A DNA stretch of 64,000 bases from Phreatobacter aquaticus (GTDB lineage Bacteria > Pseudomonadota > Alphaproteobacteria > Rhizobiales > Phreatobacteraceae), in NCBI RefSeq assembly GCF_005160265.1, contig NZ_CP039865.1, positions 3,744,828-3,808,827 of the forward strand, written 5' to 3'. Below, in pieces: positions 21,072-30,923 of this stretch; position 1 is the first letter of the stretch; every line of letters begins with the position of its first letter. Under the pieces are notes generated by a model. The model was not told where the DNA came from. It saw only the letters and a list, made by a program, of their open reading frames with translations, and searched no databases. Position numbers and translations under genes: made by a program.

Positions 21072-21557
21072 ATGGCGCAAGGAACAGTGCTCACCCACCT
21101 CGACCCCAGCGGTCAGGCCAACATGGTCGACGTGTCGGCAAAGCCGGCGACCGAGCGTGTCGCTGTCGCTGAAGGCCGCGTCGTGATGCGGCCGGAGACA
21201 CTGGCCATTGTTCGCGCGGGAGAGGCCAAGAAGGGCGATGTGCTCGGTACGGCCCGTCTCGCTGGCATCATGGCGTCGAAGAAGACCCACGACCTGATTC
21301 CTCTCTGCCACCCACTCCTGCTCACCAAGGTCGCCGTCGACATCGTGCCGGACGACGCCCTGCCTGGCGTCCGGGTCAGCGCGATTGTCAAGGTGTCGGG
21401 GCAGACCGGCGTCGAGATGGAAGCGCTGACGGCTGTTTCCGTGGCTTGTCTCACGGTCTACGACATGGTCAAGGCCGTCGATCGCGGAATGCGGATCGAG
21501 GGCATCCGGTTGATCGAGAAATCCGGCGGAGCCTCCGGACCGTTCCAGGCCGACTGA
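21072..21557 (+). CDS. moaC: Cyclic pyranopterin monophosphate synthase MoaC
   Basis: Second enzyme of molybdenum cofactor synthesis, converting the MoaA product to cyclic pyranopterin monophosphate. From the ATG at 21072 the protein has 161 residues, the family size. Motifs: [18 protein letters not shown] at the N-terminus, [16 protein letters not shown] and the C-terminal [12 protein letters not shown]. The Shine-Dalgarno is weak, but family alignment fixes this start; the open frame continues upstream through the frnE-like gene. moeA follows after 2 bases. Confidence 0.95.
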   Translation: MAQGTVLTHLDPSGQANMVDVSAKPATERVAVAEGRVVMRPETLAIVRAGEAKKGDVLGTARLAGIMASKKTHDLIPLCHPLLLTKVAVDIVPDDALPGVRVSAIVKVSGQTGVEMEALTAVSVACLTVYDMVKAVDRGMRIEGIRLIEKSGGASGPFQAD

Positions 21558-21559
21558 CC

Positions 21560-22762
21560 ATGGCTGACCTCCTGCCGGTTGGCGACGCTTTGGCCCGCAT
21601 CATCGACGGCAAGGATGCCTTGCCGGAAGAATGGGTGCCGCTCGACCAAGCCGATGGGAGGGTTCTTGCCCGCGATCTCGCCGCCAGGCGGACACAACCG
21701 CCAGGCGACGTCTCTGCCATGGATGGCTATGCCGTCCGCGTCGCCGACCTTCCTGGCATTCTCCATGTTGTCGGCGAGTCAGCAGCCGGCAGACCGTTCG
21801 CAGGGTCAATTCCCGCCGGCGGTGCGGTCCGCATCTTCACGGGCGCGCAAGTGCCTGAAGGCGCCGACTCAGTCGTGATGCAGGAGGATGCGCATCGTGA
21901 CGGCTCCGCTGTGCGGATCACCGCGACTTCGACTCCAGGGCGTCATATCCGTCCGATGGGCCTCGACTTCTCCGAGGGCATCGTGGGTCTGCGCGCCGGC
22001 ACAAGACTCAATCCGCGCAGCCTCTCGCTTGCGGCAGCCATGAATCATGGCGAGCTGCCCGTGCATCGGCGTCCCAGGGTTGCCATCCTCTCGACGGGCG
22101 ATGAACTCGTCGAGCCGGGATGCGAACCTGGACCAAGCCAGATTGTGTCCTCCAATGCGACTGGCCTCGCTGCCTTTGTCCGGCGCGAAGGCGGCGAGCC
22201 CATCCCGCTCGGCATTGTCGCTGACCGGATCGACGACACGCTTGCCGCTGTCAGACAGGCCCGGGCCGCGGGCGCGGACGTTCTCGTGACATCCGGTGGC
22301 GCGTCCGTCGGCGAATATGACCTTATCCGTGATGTGATCGCTCGGGAGGGAGCGGCGCTGGGCTTCTGGCGGATTGCCATGCGCCCGGGCAAACCGCTGA
22401 TGATGAGCGACCTTGGACCGATGCGGTTGCTTGGCCTTCCCGGCAATCCTGTCGCCTCGTTCGTCTGCGCGACGATCTTCCTTGGCCCCTTGCTTCGCAG
22501 GCTCTCCGGCCGCAGCGACTGGCAATGGAAGACCGAAGCTGCGACTTTGGGGGCGGCGGTGCGGGCCAATGACTTTCGCGCCGACTTCCTCAGGGCGAAA
22601 CTGAGCGGCAATGGGCAAGCCTTGATCGCAACCGCCTTTGCCATCCAGGACTCCTCGATGATCCGGGTCCTTGCGGACTCGGACGCCCTCATCATGCGTG
22701 CCCCCTTTGCGCCAGAGGCTCCAGCGGGTTCGGCCTGCGAGATCATTCGCCTCGCCGACTAA
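21560..22762 (+). CDS. moeA: Molybdopterin molybdenumtransferase MoeA
   Basis: Inserts molybdate into adenylylated molybdopterin. The 400-residue form begins 2 bases after the moaC stop (TGACCATGG). Domain order is as in MoeA: N-terminal region with DVSAMDGYAVR, the MoCF-binding domain with ILSTGDELVEPG and TSGGASVGEYDLI, MRPGKPLMM, LPGNPVASFV, and the C-terminal beta domain. Cotranscribed with moaC; lexA follows after a control region with SOS boxes. Confidence 0.95.
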   Translation: MADLLPVGDALARIIDGKDALPEEWVPLDQADGRVLARDLAARRTQPPGDVSAMDGYAVRVADLPGILHVVGESAAGRPFAGSIPAGGAVRIFTGAQVPEGADSVVMQEDAHRDGSAVRITATSTPGRHIRPMGLDFSEGIVGLRAGTRLNPRSLSLAAAMNHGELPVHRRPRVAILSTGDELVEPGCEPGPSQIVSSNATGLAAFVRREGGEPIPLGIVADRIDDTLAAVRQARAAGADVLVTSGGASVGEYDLIRDVIAREGAALGFWRIAMRPGKPLMMSDLGPMRLLGLPGNPVASFVCATIFLGPLLRRLSGRSDWQWKTEAATLGAAVRANDFRADFLRAKLSGNGQALIATAFAIQDSSMIRVLADSDALIMRAPFAPEAPAGSACEIIRLAD

Positions 22763-22789
22763 ACTGTTCACGAAATCTCAATGCTTGCG

Positions 22790-22804
22790 GAACACATAAA
22801 GAAC
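22790..22804 (-). promoter_or_regulatory. SOS box (GAAC-N7-GAAC, minus-strand orientation)
   Basis: GAACACATAAAGAAC is an exact match, in reverse orientation, to the alphaproteobacterial LexA operator GTTC-N7-GTTC. It lies 67 bases upstream of the lexA start and 11 bases before a second box. Confidence 0.85.
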
Positions 22805-22815
22805 GGATAGTGATC

Positions 22816-22830
22816 GTTCATGATATGTTC
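22816..22830 (+). promoter_or_regulatory. SOS box (GTTC-N7-GTTC)
   Basis: GTTCATGATATGTTC is an exact alphaproteobacterial LexA operator, 40 bases before the lexA ATG at 22871. It supports autoregulation of lexA and also places the true start downstream of the in-frame ATG at 22820, which falls inside this box. Confidence 0.9.
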
Positions 22831-22870
22831 GTCCGATTCGATTGGACGTAGCACAGAGGGCCGCATCCCG

Positions 22871-23563
22871 ATGTTGACGCGCAAGCAACACGAACTCCTT
22901 CGTTTCATCCAGGAACGGCTGACCGAAAGCGGTGTGCCGCCATCCTTCGACGAAATGAAGGAGGCCCTCGATCTCAAGTCCAAATCAGGCATCCACCGTC
23001 TGATCACGGCGCTGGAAGAGCGGGGCTTCATCCGGCGGCTCCCGAACCGCGCAAGAGCGCTCGAGATCATTCGCCAGCCAGAGCAGTCTGCAGGCCCTGT
23101 CCGCGGTCGCTTTTCGCCGAGTGTCATCGAAGGGTCGCTCGGGCGCGCCCGCCCCTCGGCGCCCGACGATGACACGGTCATGCCGGTGGCCGTCCCGCTC
23201 ATGGGCCGCATCGCCGCAGGTGTACCGCGCGAAGCCATTGAGCACCGCGTCAGCACCATCTCCGTGCCCCCTGAAATGCTGACCCGCGGCGAACATTATG
23301 CCCTTGAGGTCCGGGGCGACTCGATGATCGATGCCGGCATTCTCGAAGGTGATCTCGCACTGGTCCGCAAGACAGATTCCGCTGAAACCGGAGACATCAT
23401 CGTGGCCCTGATCGACGATGAAGAGGCAACGCTCAAGCGACTGCGCAAGCGCGGGACCTCGATCGCGCTGGAAGCGGCCAATCCGGCCTACGAAACGCGT
23501 GTTCTCGGCCCTGACCGCGTGCGCATCCAGGGCAAGTTGGTGGGGCTGATCCGCCGCTACTGA
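22871..23563 (+). CDS. lexA: SOS repressor LexA
   Basis: Repressor of the DNA-damage response that self-cleaves on activated RecA. The 230-residue form from 22871 begins [10 protein letters not shown], the universal LexA start. The winged helix-turn-helix spans about residues 1-65 ([20 protein letters not shown]). The cleavage bond is Ala116-Gly117 in RIAAGVP; the catalytic pair is Ser151 (GDSMIDAG) and Lys189 (ATLKRL). The region between (about 70-105) is longer than in E. coli LexA, as usual in alphaproteobacteria. Two SOS boxes lie upstream. Confidence 0.97.
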   Translation: MLTRKQHELLRFIQERLTESGVPPSFDEMKEALDLKSKSGIHRLITALEERGFIRRLPNRARALEIIRQPEQSAGPVRGRFSPSVIEGSLGRARPSAPDDDTVMPVAVPLMGRIAAGVPREAIEHRVSTISVPPEMLTRGEHYALEVRGDSMIDAGILEGDLALVRKTDSAETGDIIVALIDDEEATLKRLRKRGTSIALEAANPAYETRVLGPDRVRIQGKLVGLIRRY

Positions 23564-23565
23564 TC

Positions 23566-25872
23566 TCACTGCGCGGGATCGGCCTCCTCCGTGCTTGGCT
23601 CCGCCGCGGCGGGTGCGACGACCACTGGTCCGGCTGTTGTCGGCTCTGATAGCAACGCAGGCATGGCTCCAGAAGGCCGCGGACGGTGCCACGGACGGGC
23701 TCCGCCGGCAGCCGGCCGGGCAGTTTCGATCCGATAGTTGGTCCCCGCACGATGAAGGGTGACGGCACCGGTCCAGGCGATTGCGCGCAGGTCGATCACC
23801 CGGGCTGCGCAAGGAACTGGCGCCGGTATCCTCGTCACAACGAAACGGGCCTCCCGGCAATCGTCCGCAAGGCCCTCTGGATCCGTCGACACGACGATGC
23901 GATCGCCTCCCGGAAGAATCGCACCGCAGCCCTGGGGATCGCAGGTCACTCCTGACCGGATCGTGTCATGGGCCGGCTGTCGCGCATCACCGTCCGACAA
24001 GAGCCAGCGTTGCAGCGTGAAGCGATTGCCTCTGGGTGACAGCGCTCGCAGGCGGCCGTCGCTGCCACGGACGGCAATACTGCCGCCTTCGCCATCGATC
24101 AGGATATCCGGCGGGTCCCGCAGCGGCAGGACGCCAAGACCGACCAGGAAGATAGGCACTCCGGCCCAACGCAGGGGTGTCGTCAGCAAAGCGAGCAGGA
24201 TGATGCCGGCCGAGATCAGCGCCAGCGACAAGGGCGAGAACGAGGGCACGACAATGCGTCCGCCCGGCCAGGACGCGACCCATTCCATCAGCCAGACGAA
24301 CCAGTGGATTCCCGAGCCGACGAGGCTCCACACGGGCTGATCGAACCCGAAGGGCCAGAGCAACAGCGCCAGGATTTCCAGCGGCATCACGACGAACTCG
24401 ATGATCGGCGCGCCTAGGAGATTTCCCGCGACGCCGAAGAGTTGCAGCGTATTGAAATGATAGGCGGAATAGGGCGTCGTCGCGAGGGATGCGACGAAAG
24501 AGCTTGTCGCCAGGCCCGCAATCCCGTTGGTCAGCGAGAGAAGCGCACGCCCGGCCCCTGCCCTGTTCTCGGCGTGGCGCTCGGCCCATGGCCTCAGCAT
24601 CCCGTACCCCGCGACGAGAGCGAGCGTCGCGGCAAAAGACATCTGGAAGCTCGGACCAATGATGCTTTCCGGGCTCAGGGCCAGCACGACCAAAGCAGCG
24701 AGAGCCAGTGTCCGCAACGTGAGCGCACCTCGGTCGAGCGCGACCCCGATGAGAACAACGGCTATCATGATCCAGGAGCGTTGGGTGGCGACCTCAGCGC
24801 CGGAAATCACCAGATAGGCCGTAGAAACCACCAGGGCGACCAAGGCTGCCAGTGCCTTCACGCGCCGTCTCAGCGCGAATGACGGGAAGAGGGCGAGCGT
24901 TCCCCTGACCAGAGCGAAGACCAGCGCCGCCACCAGCGCCATGTGGAAGCCCGAGATCGACAGGATGTGGTAGGTACCGGCCGCCCGCATGGCCTCGTTG
25001 AGACCTTCGGGAATGCCATCCCGCTTGCCTGTGACCAGTGCATCGGCAATGGCGCCCGCGGGTCCCGGTATCGCGGCGCGGATGCGCTCGCTGATCGCCG
25101 AACGCAGCCGATCGAGCGCCGCCCGCAGGCGGATTGCCCGAGGGGCCTCGCCGGCATTGGCGGCGGCAACCTGCCCGATAACAAAGCCGGTCGCGCCAAC
25201 ACCCGAATAGAACGCGTCGCGGCCGAAATCGAAGAGGCCGGGTGCGGCTGGATCCGCCGGCGGCCTGAGCCTGGCGGCTATTGCAATCGCCGACCCGGTC
25301 TTGGCGCCACTCGCCGCCCGCGCCGTGGCGCGCAGTCGCTCTATTCTGACGGGCAAGGCAGGTTCCGCACTGACCACCAGCAAGGTCAGCCTGTCGCCGC
25401 CTTCACGCCGCTCGACGGCTTCCACCCAGGCTGTCAGCCGGACGTACGGAACCTCCGTTCCGAGGACCGGATGTGCCACCCACGCCGATCGGAGCGCACC
25501 CACCGTGAAGCCGCAGCTAACCATTGCCGCACCTGCCAGAGCGAGAAAGGTTCCATGGTGCGTGCGCAGCCGGAAGGTCAATCCCGCCAGCAGGATCGTC
25601 AGCGCGAGAGGAGCCAACAGGGTTGGTTCGTCAGGAGCCGCGAAATAGATCAGGATGCCGGAGCCGAACGCGATCGGAAGAAACAGGAAAGCGCGGCCAC
25701 GTTCCAGTTCAAGCGCCCCCCAGACCTGGAGGCGCTGGACCAAGTCCCCGAAGACAGCCGAAGCACCACCCGCGAGCGAAGGGTGTGCCCCCTGCCCGAT
25801 CACCTGAGCGATGGCGCGCACCCGTGCCCTCAACCCATGCTCCCCAAGCCGTCCGCAACGTGCTACAGGCAC
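23566..25872 (-). CDS. comEC: ComEC/Rec2-family membrane protein
   Basis: Inner-membrane channel for single-stranded DNA in natural transformation. The 768-residue protein has N-terminal membrane segments, a DUF4131-like soluble part (about residues 130-250), and the competence domain with GIPEGLNEAMRAAGTYHILSISGFHMALVA (20-residue windows match the ComEC hallmark HxxxISGxH). About ten transmembrane helices follow. The C-terminal 200 residues lack an obvious metallo-beta-lactamase HxHxDH motif, so the usual nuclease-like domain seems degenerate. Start uncertain: the first 40 residues may not be translated. Convergent with lexA (2-base gap), divergent from gltX. Confidence 0.85.
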   Translation of the reverse strand: MPVARCGRLGEHGLRARVRAIAQVIGQGAHPSLAGGASAVFGDLVQRLQVWGALELERGRAFLFLPIAFGSGILIYFAAPDEPTLLAPLALTILLAGLTFRLRTHHGTFLALAGAAMVSCGFTVGALRSAWVAHPVLGTEVPYVRLTAWVEAVERREGGDRLTLLVVSAEPALPVRIERLRATARAASGAKTGSAIAIAARLRPPADPAAPGLFDFGRDAFYSGVGATGFVIGQVAAANAGEAPRAIRLRAALDRLRSAISERIRAAIPGPAGAIADALVTGKRDGIPEGLNEAMRAAGTYHILSISGFHMALVAALVFALVRGTLALFPSFALRRRVKALAALVALVVSTAYLVISGAEVATQRSWIMIAVVLIGVALDRGALTLRTLALAALVVLALSPESIIGPSFQMSFAATLALVAGYGMLRPWAERHAENRAGAGRALLSLTNGIAGLATSSFVASLATTPYSAYHFNTLQLFGVAGNLLGAPIIEFVVMPLEILALLLWPFGFDQPVWSLVGSGIHWFVWLMEWVASWPGGRIVVPSFSPLSLALISAGIILLALLTTPLRWAGVPIFLVGLGVLPLRDPPDILIDGEGGSIAVRGSDGRLRALSPRGNRFTLQRWLLSDGDARQPAHDTIRSGVTCDPQGCGAILPGGDRIVVSTDPEGLADDCREARFVVTRIPAPVPCAARVIDLRAIAWTGAVTLHRAGTNYRIETARPAAGGARPWHRPRPSGAMPALLSEPTTAGPVVVAPAAAEPSTEEADPAQ

Positions 25873-25930
25873 GCGCCTCCTGGCCCGAGACTAATGCGGG
25901 CCGTACCACTCTGTCCCGTTCGGATGAATC

Positions 25931-27349
25931 ATGACCGTCGTCGCCCGCTTTGCTCCATCTCCGACGGGTTTCCTTCATATTGGAGGCGCGCGTACTGCCC
26001 TGTTCAACTGGCTTTATGCCAAGAAGACCGGTGGCAAGATGCTGCTTCGGATCGAGGATACCGATCGGCAGCGCTCGACCAACGAAGCGATTGCCGCGAT
26101 CCTCGATGGGTTGGAATGGCTCGGCCTCGCATGGGACGACCAGACGATCTACCAGTTTGCCCGCGCCGATCGTCACGCAGCGGTCGCCCGTGACCTGCTG
26201 GCCGCCGGCAAGGCCTATTATTGCTATGCCACGCCGGCCGAACTCGACGCCATGCGCGAGCTTGCGATGAAGGAGGGGCGCCCGCCCCGCTACGATGGGC
26301 GCTGGCGCGACCGCGATCCCGCCGAAGCCCCGGAGGGCGTGAAGCCGGTCGTCCGTCTTAAGGCCCGGCAGGACGGCGAAACCGTCGTGAACGATCTTGT
26401 CCAGGGCCGCGTGGTCATTCCGAACAAGGATCTCGACGACCTCATCCTGCTCCGCTCCGACGGCACCCCAACCTACATGCATGCCGTGGTCGTGGACGAT
26501 CACGACATGGCGGTCACTCACATCATCCGCGGCGTCGACCATCTCACCAATGCGGCGCGCCAGACCCAGATCTATGAGGCGTGCGGCTGGGCCGTGCCGG
26601 CCATGGCGCATATCCCGCTGATCCATGGGCCCGACGGCGCCAAGCTGTCCAAGCGGCACGGTGCGCTGGGCGTCGATGCTTACCGCGCCATGGGCTACCT
26701 GCCCGAGGCGCTGCGGAACTATCTTGTCCGGCTTGGCTGGAGCCAGGGCGACCGCGAATTCTTCTCGACCGAGGAGATGATCGAGGCATTCGACCTGTCA
26801 TCCGTGGGGCGGTCGCCGGCGCGGTTCGACTTCGCCAAGCTCGAGGCGGTCAACGGCCATTACATTCGTCATGCCGACGATGCCCGCCTGATCGCGGCAA
26901 TCGATACGATCCTGCCGCACATCGAGAATGGCGATGCGATCGCAGCGACGCTCACACCCAAGGTTCGGGAGCAGTTGCTGAAGGCCATGCCTGGCCTGAA
27001 GGAGCGCGCCAAGACCGTCCTCGATCTGATCGACGGAGCACGGTTCATCACGGCCATGCGTCCGTTGCCGATGGAAGAGAAGGCAGCAGCCCTGCTGACG
27101 CCCGATGCTCGAAGCCACCTCGGCGCCCTGCATACGCGGCTTGCGGCCATGCCGGAGTGGAGTGCCGCGTCAGCAGACGCGGCGGTACGCGCAGAAGCAG
27201 AGGCACAGGGCGTCAAGCTCGGCGCCATTGCGCAGCCGCTGCGTGCCGCGGTGACCGGGCGGACCACGTCGCCAGGCATTTTCGACGTCCTCGACGTGCT
27301 CGGCCGCGACGAAAGTCTAGCGCGCATAGCCGATCAGATCGGCGGCTGA
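25931..27349 (+). CDS. gltX: Glutamyl-tRNA synthetase
   Basis: Class I aminoacyl-tRNA synthetase charging tRNA-Glu. The 472 residues show the HIGH-type motif in [13 protein letters not shown] (residues 8-20), the RIEDTD motif, and KLSKR at 238-242 in [12 protein letters not shown]. Full length for the discriminating or non-discriminating bacterial enzyme; gatCAB would be needed to tell, and is not in the window. Divergent from comEC across 58 bases, followed by gltA after 188 bases. Confidence 0.97.
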   Translation: MTVVARFAPSPTGFLHIGGARTALFNWLYAKKTGGKMLLRIEDTDRQRSTNEAIAAILDGLEWLGLAWDDQTIYQFARADRHAAVARDLLAAGKAYYCYATPAELDAMRELAMKEGRPPRYDGRWRDRDPAEAPEGVKPVVRLKARQDGETVVNDLVQGRVVIPNKDLDDLILLRSDGTPTYMHAVVVDDHDMAVTHIIRGVDHLTNAARQTQIYEACGWAVPAMAHIPLIHGPDGAKLSKRHGALGVDAYRAMGYLPEALRNYLVRLGWSQGDREFFSTEEMIEAFDLSSVGRSPARFDFAKLEAVNGHYIRHADDARLIAAIDTILPHIENGDAIAATLTPKVREQLLKAMPGLKERAKTVLDLIDGARFITAMRPLPMEEKAAALLTPDARSHLGALHTRLAAMPEWSAASADAAVRAEAEAQGVKLGAIAQPLRAAVTGRTTSPGIFDVLDVLGRDESLARIADQIGG

Positions 27350-27537
27350 AACCGCCACTTTTGGGGCGAACGGCGCGCGGTTTGCGCGCGTCGGGGCAAC
27401 CATGCCCATAAGCGCGGGCCCGCGCTTGCCGCGGTGCGAAAAAGCGTCTATCGGAGCAGAAGGGCACGTCGGGCGATCGGTATCGGCCGCCATAGGCGAG
27501 AAGCCAGGATTCGCGACGTATTTTCAAGAGGTTGCCT

Positions 27538-28836
27538 ATGTCCGGAAGCAACAAGACGGCTACTTTGACCTATGGTGACAAGACGGTTCAGTTTCCCGTA
27601 TCTGAGGGAACCATTGGGCCGTCGACAGTCGACATTGCCAAGCTCTATGCCCAGACCGGCATGTTCACCTACGATCCTGGCTTCACCTCGACCGCCAGCT
27701 GCGAAAGCAAGATCACCTATATCGACGGTGACGAGGGCGTGCTCCTCTATCGCGGCTACCCGATCGAGCAGCTCGCCGAACACGGCGATTTCCTCGAGAC
27801 CTGCTACCTCCTCCTCTATGGCGAGCTCCCGACCGCCAACCAGAAGGCAGATTTCGACTACCGCGTGACGCGCCACACCATGGTCCATGACCAGATGTCG
27901 CGCTTCTTCCAGGGCTTCCGCCGCGACGCCCATCCAATGGCGGTGATGGTGGCAGCTGTTGGCGCCTTGTCGGCCTTCTATCACGACTCCATCGACATCG
28001 CCGATCCGCACCAGCGCATGGTGTCGTCGATCCGGCTGGTCGCCAAGCTCCCGACGCTCGCCGCGATGGCTTACAAGTACACGGTCGGCCAGCCGTTCGT
28101 GTATCCGGAGAATTCGCTCGACTATGCGTCGAACTTCCTGCGGATGTGCTTCTCGGTGCCTGCCGAGGAATACAAGCCGAACCCGGTTCTGGCGCGCGCG
28201 ATGGACCGGATCTTCATCCTCCATGCCGACCACGAGCAGAACGCCTCGACCTCGACAGTGCGTCTTGCCGGTTCGTCGGGCGCCAACCCCTTCGCCTGCA
28301 TCGCCGCCGGCATTGCGTGCCTCTGGGGCCCGGCCCATGGCGGCGCCAACGAGGCCGCGCTGAAGATGCTCGGCGAGATCGGCTCGGTCGAGAACATTCC
28401 GAAATTCGTTGCCAAGGCCAAGGACAAGAACGATCCGTTCCGCCTGATGGGCTTCGGGCATCGCGTCTACAAGAACTACGATCCGCGCGCCAAGATCATG
28501 CAGAAGACCTGCCACGAGGTCCTGGCAGAGCTCGGCATCAAGGACGATCCGCTGCTCGACGTGGCAGTCGAACTCGAGCGCATCGCGCTGTCGGACAGCT
28601 ATTTCATCGAGAAGAAGCTCTATCCGAACATCGATTTCTATTCGGGCATCACGCTGAAGGCGATGGGCTTCCCGACATCGATGTTCACCGTCCTGTTCGC
28701 GCTCGCGCGCACCGTCGGATGGATCGCGCAGTGGAAGGAAATGATCGAGGATCCGGACCAGAAGATCGGCCGTCCTCGTCAGCTCTACACCGGCGAGGCG
28801 CGCCGCGACTTCGTGCCGGTCTCCCGTCGCAAGTAA
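27538..28836 (+). CDS. gltA: Citrate synthase
   Basis: Type II (hexameric, NADH-sensitive class) citrate synthase that condenses oxaloacetate and acetyl-CoA. The 432-residue form starts at ATG 27538 with AAGAGG 7 bases upstream; a TTG two codons earlier is unlikely. Catalytic residues are visible in [10 protein letters not shown] (His), [15 protein letters not shown] (His) and the Asp in [16 protein letters not shown]. An N-terminal beta domain with Cys residues ([16 protein letters not shown]) is as in Gram-negative enzymes. A strong terminator follows. Confidence 0.97.
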   Translation: MSGSNKTATLTYGDKTVQFPVSEGTIGPSTVDIAKLYAQTGMFTYDPGFTSTASCESKITYIDGDEGVLLYRGYPIEQLAEHGDFLETCYLLLYGELPTANQKADFDYRVTRHTMVHDQMSRFFQGFRRDAHPMAVMVAAVGALSAFYHDSIDIADPHQRMVSSIRLVAKLPTLAAMAYKYTVGQPFVYPENSLDYASNFLRMCFSVPAEEYKPNPVLARAMDRIFILHADHEQNASTSTVRLAGSSGANPFACIAAGIACLWGPAHGGANEAALKMLGEIGSVENIPKFVAKAKDKNDPFRLMGFGHRVYKNYDPRAKIMQKTCHEVLAELGIKDDPLLDVAVELERIALSDSYFIEKKLYPNIDFYSGITLKAMGFPTSMFTVLFALARTVGWIAQWKEMIEDPDQKIGRPRQLYTGEARRDFVPVSRRK

Positions 28837-28863
28837 GGCGTCACAACAAGAATGTGTCGGAAT

Positions 28864-28885
28864 GGGGCGCTTCGGCGCCCCTTTT
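28864..28885 (+). terminator. Rho-independent terminator of gltA
   Basis: GGGGCGC-TTCG-GCGCCCC (28864-28881) followed by TTTT on the plus strand, 27 bases after the gltA stop. A T-run is present only in the gltA direction, although the hairpin also lies just past the convergent lpxB stop. Confidence 0.9.
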
Positions 28886-28894
28886 CGTTGGGTG

Positions 28895-30070
28895 TCAGCC
28901 GGCGCTCGACCGGGACGCCGTATGGAGCACGACCCGCGCCGCCTTGCTGCTTGGGTCTTCGCCACCAAAGCCCATGATCGTGTCGAGGCGGCTGAAGGCA
29001 TGGATCTGCGCATCGCGCGCCGGGCCGTCCAGGATCACACTGGCAAGCGCCGGCGCGATGGCATCGGCGGTCGCGAACTCCTGAAGGAATTCCGGCACGA
29101 CGTTCTCGCCGATCACCAGATTGGCGAGCACCGCGGTATCAGCGGTGATCAGCCGGCGGGCGATCTGCGCTTCGAGCCACCCAGCGCGATAGGCGACAAC
29201 ATGGGGAACATCCGCCACCGCCAATTCGAGCGTCACCGTCCCGGAACAGGCGAGTGCCGCCCGGGCGCTGCGGAAGGCTTCGAACTTCTGCTGTTCCGTG
29301 GTCAGGATGCGCGGCTTGACGGGCCAGCCCGCGACCTCCTGACGGATCAAGTCAATCAGGTGCGGGACCGCAGGCAGCACCCAGTCGATCGGGCCGGCCG
29401 ATGCGTCGACGCGCTGGAGCACCTCGGCGAAGATCGGCGACAGCCGCGTAATCTCCAGCCGGCGGCTACCTGGCAGCACCAGCACCGAGGGCGGACGTTC
29501 TGCACGCCGCGCAGCCTCGGCTATGCCAGGGCGAATGTCGGCGACGCGCTCGGAAATCGGGTGGCCGACATAGGTGCAGGGCGGACCGCCAAGCTTCTGG
29601 TGAATGGCTGGTTCGAACGGCAGCAGCGCCAGCAGATGGTCGACATAGGGGCGCATCTCGCGCGCGCGGCCTGGCCGCCAGGCCCACACCGATGGCGAAA
29701 CATAGAACACGATCGGAATCTGCGGGCAGAGGGTTCGGATCGCGCGGCCGACCCGCCGGGTGAATCCGGGGCAATCGATCAGCACCAGCACATCCGGCGG
29801 GTTGGCCTTCAGGGCGGCGACCATCTCGCGCACACGCCTCAGCACCTTCGGAATATGCACGATGATCGAGGTGATCCCGAACAGGGCGATGTCGCTCATC
29901 GGAAAGCGCGAAACGAGCCCCCTCGCCTCCATGCGCGGACCGCCGATACCGCGAAAGGTCGCGCCGGCAGGTGCCATGGTGGCCAATGCGTCCATCAGAT
30001 GCGCCGCGAGCTGATCGCCGGACTCCTCGCCCGCGATCATGAACACGTCGAGCGGCTTCCGATCAGACAT
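28895..30070 (-). CDS. lpxB: Lipid-A-disaccharide synthase
   Basis: GT19 glycosyltransferase that joins UDP-2,3-diacylglucosamine and lipid X to lipid A disaccharide at the inner membrane. Start at ATG 30070 (MSDRKPLDVFMIAGEESGD) gives 391 residues; the longer frame overlaps lpxI by 65 bases. Motifs: AGEESGDQLAA, DCPGFTRRVG, FYVSPSVWAW, YVGHPI and LPGSRRLEI. It overlaps the lpxI stop by 8 bases and is the last gene of the long envelope/translation run. Confidence 0.96.
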   Translation of the reverse strand: MSDRKPLDVFMIAGEESGDQLAAHLMDALATMAPAGATFRGIGGPRMEARGLVSRFPMSDIALFGITSIIVHIPKVLRRVREMVAALKANPPDVLVLIDCPGFTRRVGRAIRTLCPQIPIVFYVSPSVWAWRPGRAREMRPYVDHLLALLPFEPAIHQKLGGPPCTYVGHPISERVADIRPGIAEAARRAERPPSVLVLPGSRRLEITRLSPIFAEVLQRVDASAGPIDWVLPAVPHLIDLIRQEVAGWPVKPRILTTEQQKFEAFRSARAALACSGTVTLELAVADVPHVVAYRAGWLEAQIARRLITADTAVLANLVIGENVVPEFLQEFATADAIAPALASVILDGPARDAQIHAFSRLDTIMGFGGEDPSSKAARVVLHTASRSSAG

Positions 30071-30923
30071 GCGCTGCCCTGCCAGCGGGATCGACGCCAA
30101 CCAGGAACAAGCCATGGCCGTCGGCAATGCGGATCATCTCCTGGGCATCGACCATCAGGGTCGAACCGGCAACGACCGCGATACCGCGCAACTTGGCTTG
30201 GGCCGCGCGCTCGACGGTCGCCGGGCCGATAGCTGGAAGGTCAAGCCTGCGATCCTGACCGGGCTTCGGCGCCTTGACCAGAATGCCCGTATCGGAGGTC
30301 CAGTTGAGACGTCTCGACTGTCGCATCGCTGCGCATCGCTCAAGCATGCCGTCGGTTCCCTCAGCCCCTTCGACGGCGACGATACGTCTAGCACCGATCA
30401 CCATGCCTTGACCGACATCATAGGGTCCAAGCGCAGCAATCGCCCCAAGGCCATGGGCAATGTCGGCGGCATCCTCGGCACTTGGCAGCCGCCGTGCGAG
30501 CGGACCCACCGGCATGAGCAATTCCGGTGCAACGTCCTGAGCGGCCAGCAACCGGAAGCCCTCGCGCTCGAACAGGCCCGCAATGCCGCGCAGCAGATGG
30601 TCGTCGCCACCGCGATAGAGCCGGATCATCTGCGGCGCGATGCGGATGGCCGCAAGGTCGGGGATGGTCGTCCAGAGATTGGGGCGGACAAGCGAGCCGA
30701 TGAAGACCAGGTCGCGGCAACCGGCGCCCTTGGCTGCGCGGATCATGGCCCCGAAGCGCCCGATCCCCACGCGCACATGCGGGAAGCCTTCCAGTTCCGG
30801 GCCCGCAATGCCCTTCAAGAGAATCGCGAAAACAGGCCGGCCCTGTGCCTTCGCCGTCTCCGCGATCGCAAGCGGGAACCGTCCGGCGCCTGCGATGATG
30901 CCGAGCGGCGACCGGTCAGTCAT
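30063..30923 (-). CDS. lpxI: UDP-2,3-diacylglucosamine pyrophosphatase LpxI
   Basis: Alphaproteobacterial replacement for LpxH; hydrolyses UDP-diacylglucosamine to lipid X. The 286-residue protein starts GIIAGAGRFPLAIAETA, and has GIGRFGAMIRAAKGAGC, the central DVGQGMVIGARRIVAVEGAEGTD and the C-terminal GIAVVAGSTLMVD, all characteristic. It overlaps lpxA by 8 bases and lpxB by 8 bases, so the three are translationally linked. Confidence 0.95.
   Translation of the reverse strand: MTDRSPLGIIAGAGRFPLAIAETAKAQGRPVFAILLKGIAGPELEGFPHVRVGIGRFGAMIRAAKGAGCRDLVFIGSLVRPNLWTTIPDLAAIRIAPQMIRLYRGGDDHLLRGIAGLFEREGFRLLAAQDVAPELLMPVGPLARRLPSAEDAADIAHGLGAIAALGPYDVGQGMVIGARRIVAVEGAEGTDGMLERCAAMRQSRRLNWTSDTGILVKAPKPGQDRRLDLPAIGPATVERAAQAKLRGIAVVAGSTLMVDAQEMIRIADGHGLFLVGVDPAGRAAHV

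Noticed and set aside
22820-22870. Earlier in-frame ATG for lexA at 22820
   Set aside because: It falls inside the SOS box and adds residues absent from LexA proteins.
27410-27427. Perfect GC-rich palindrome AAGCGCGGGCCCGCGCTT between gltX and gltA as a terminator
   Set aside because: It has no loop and no following T-run; kept only as a possible weak structure.
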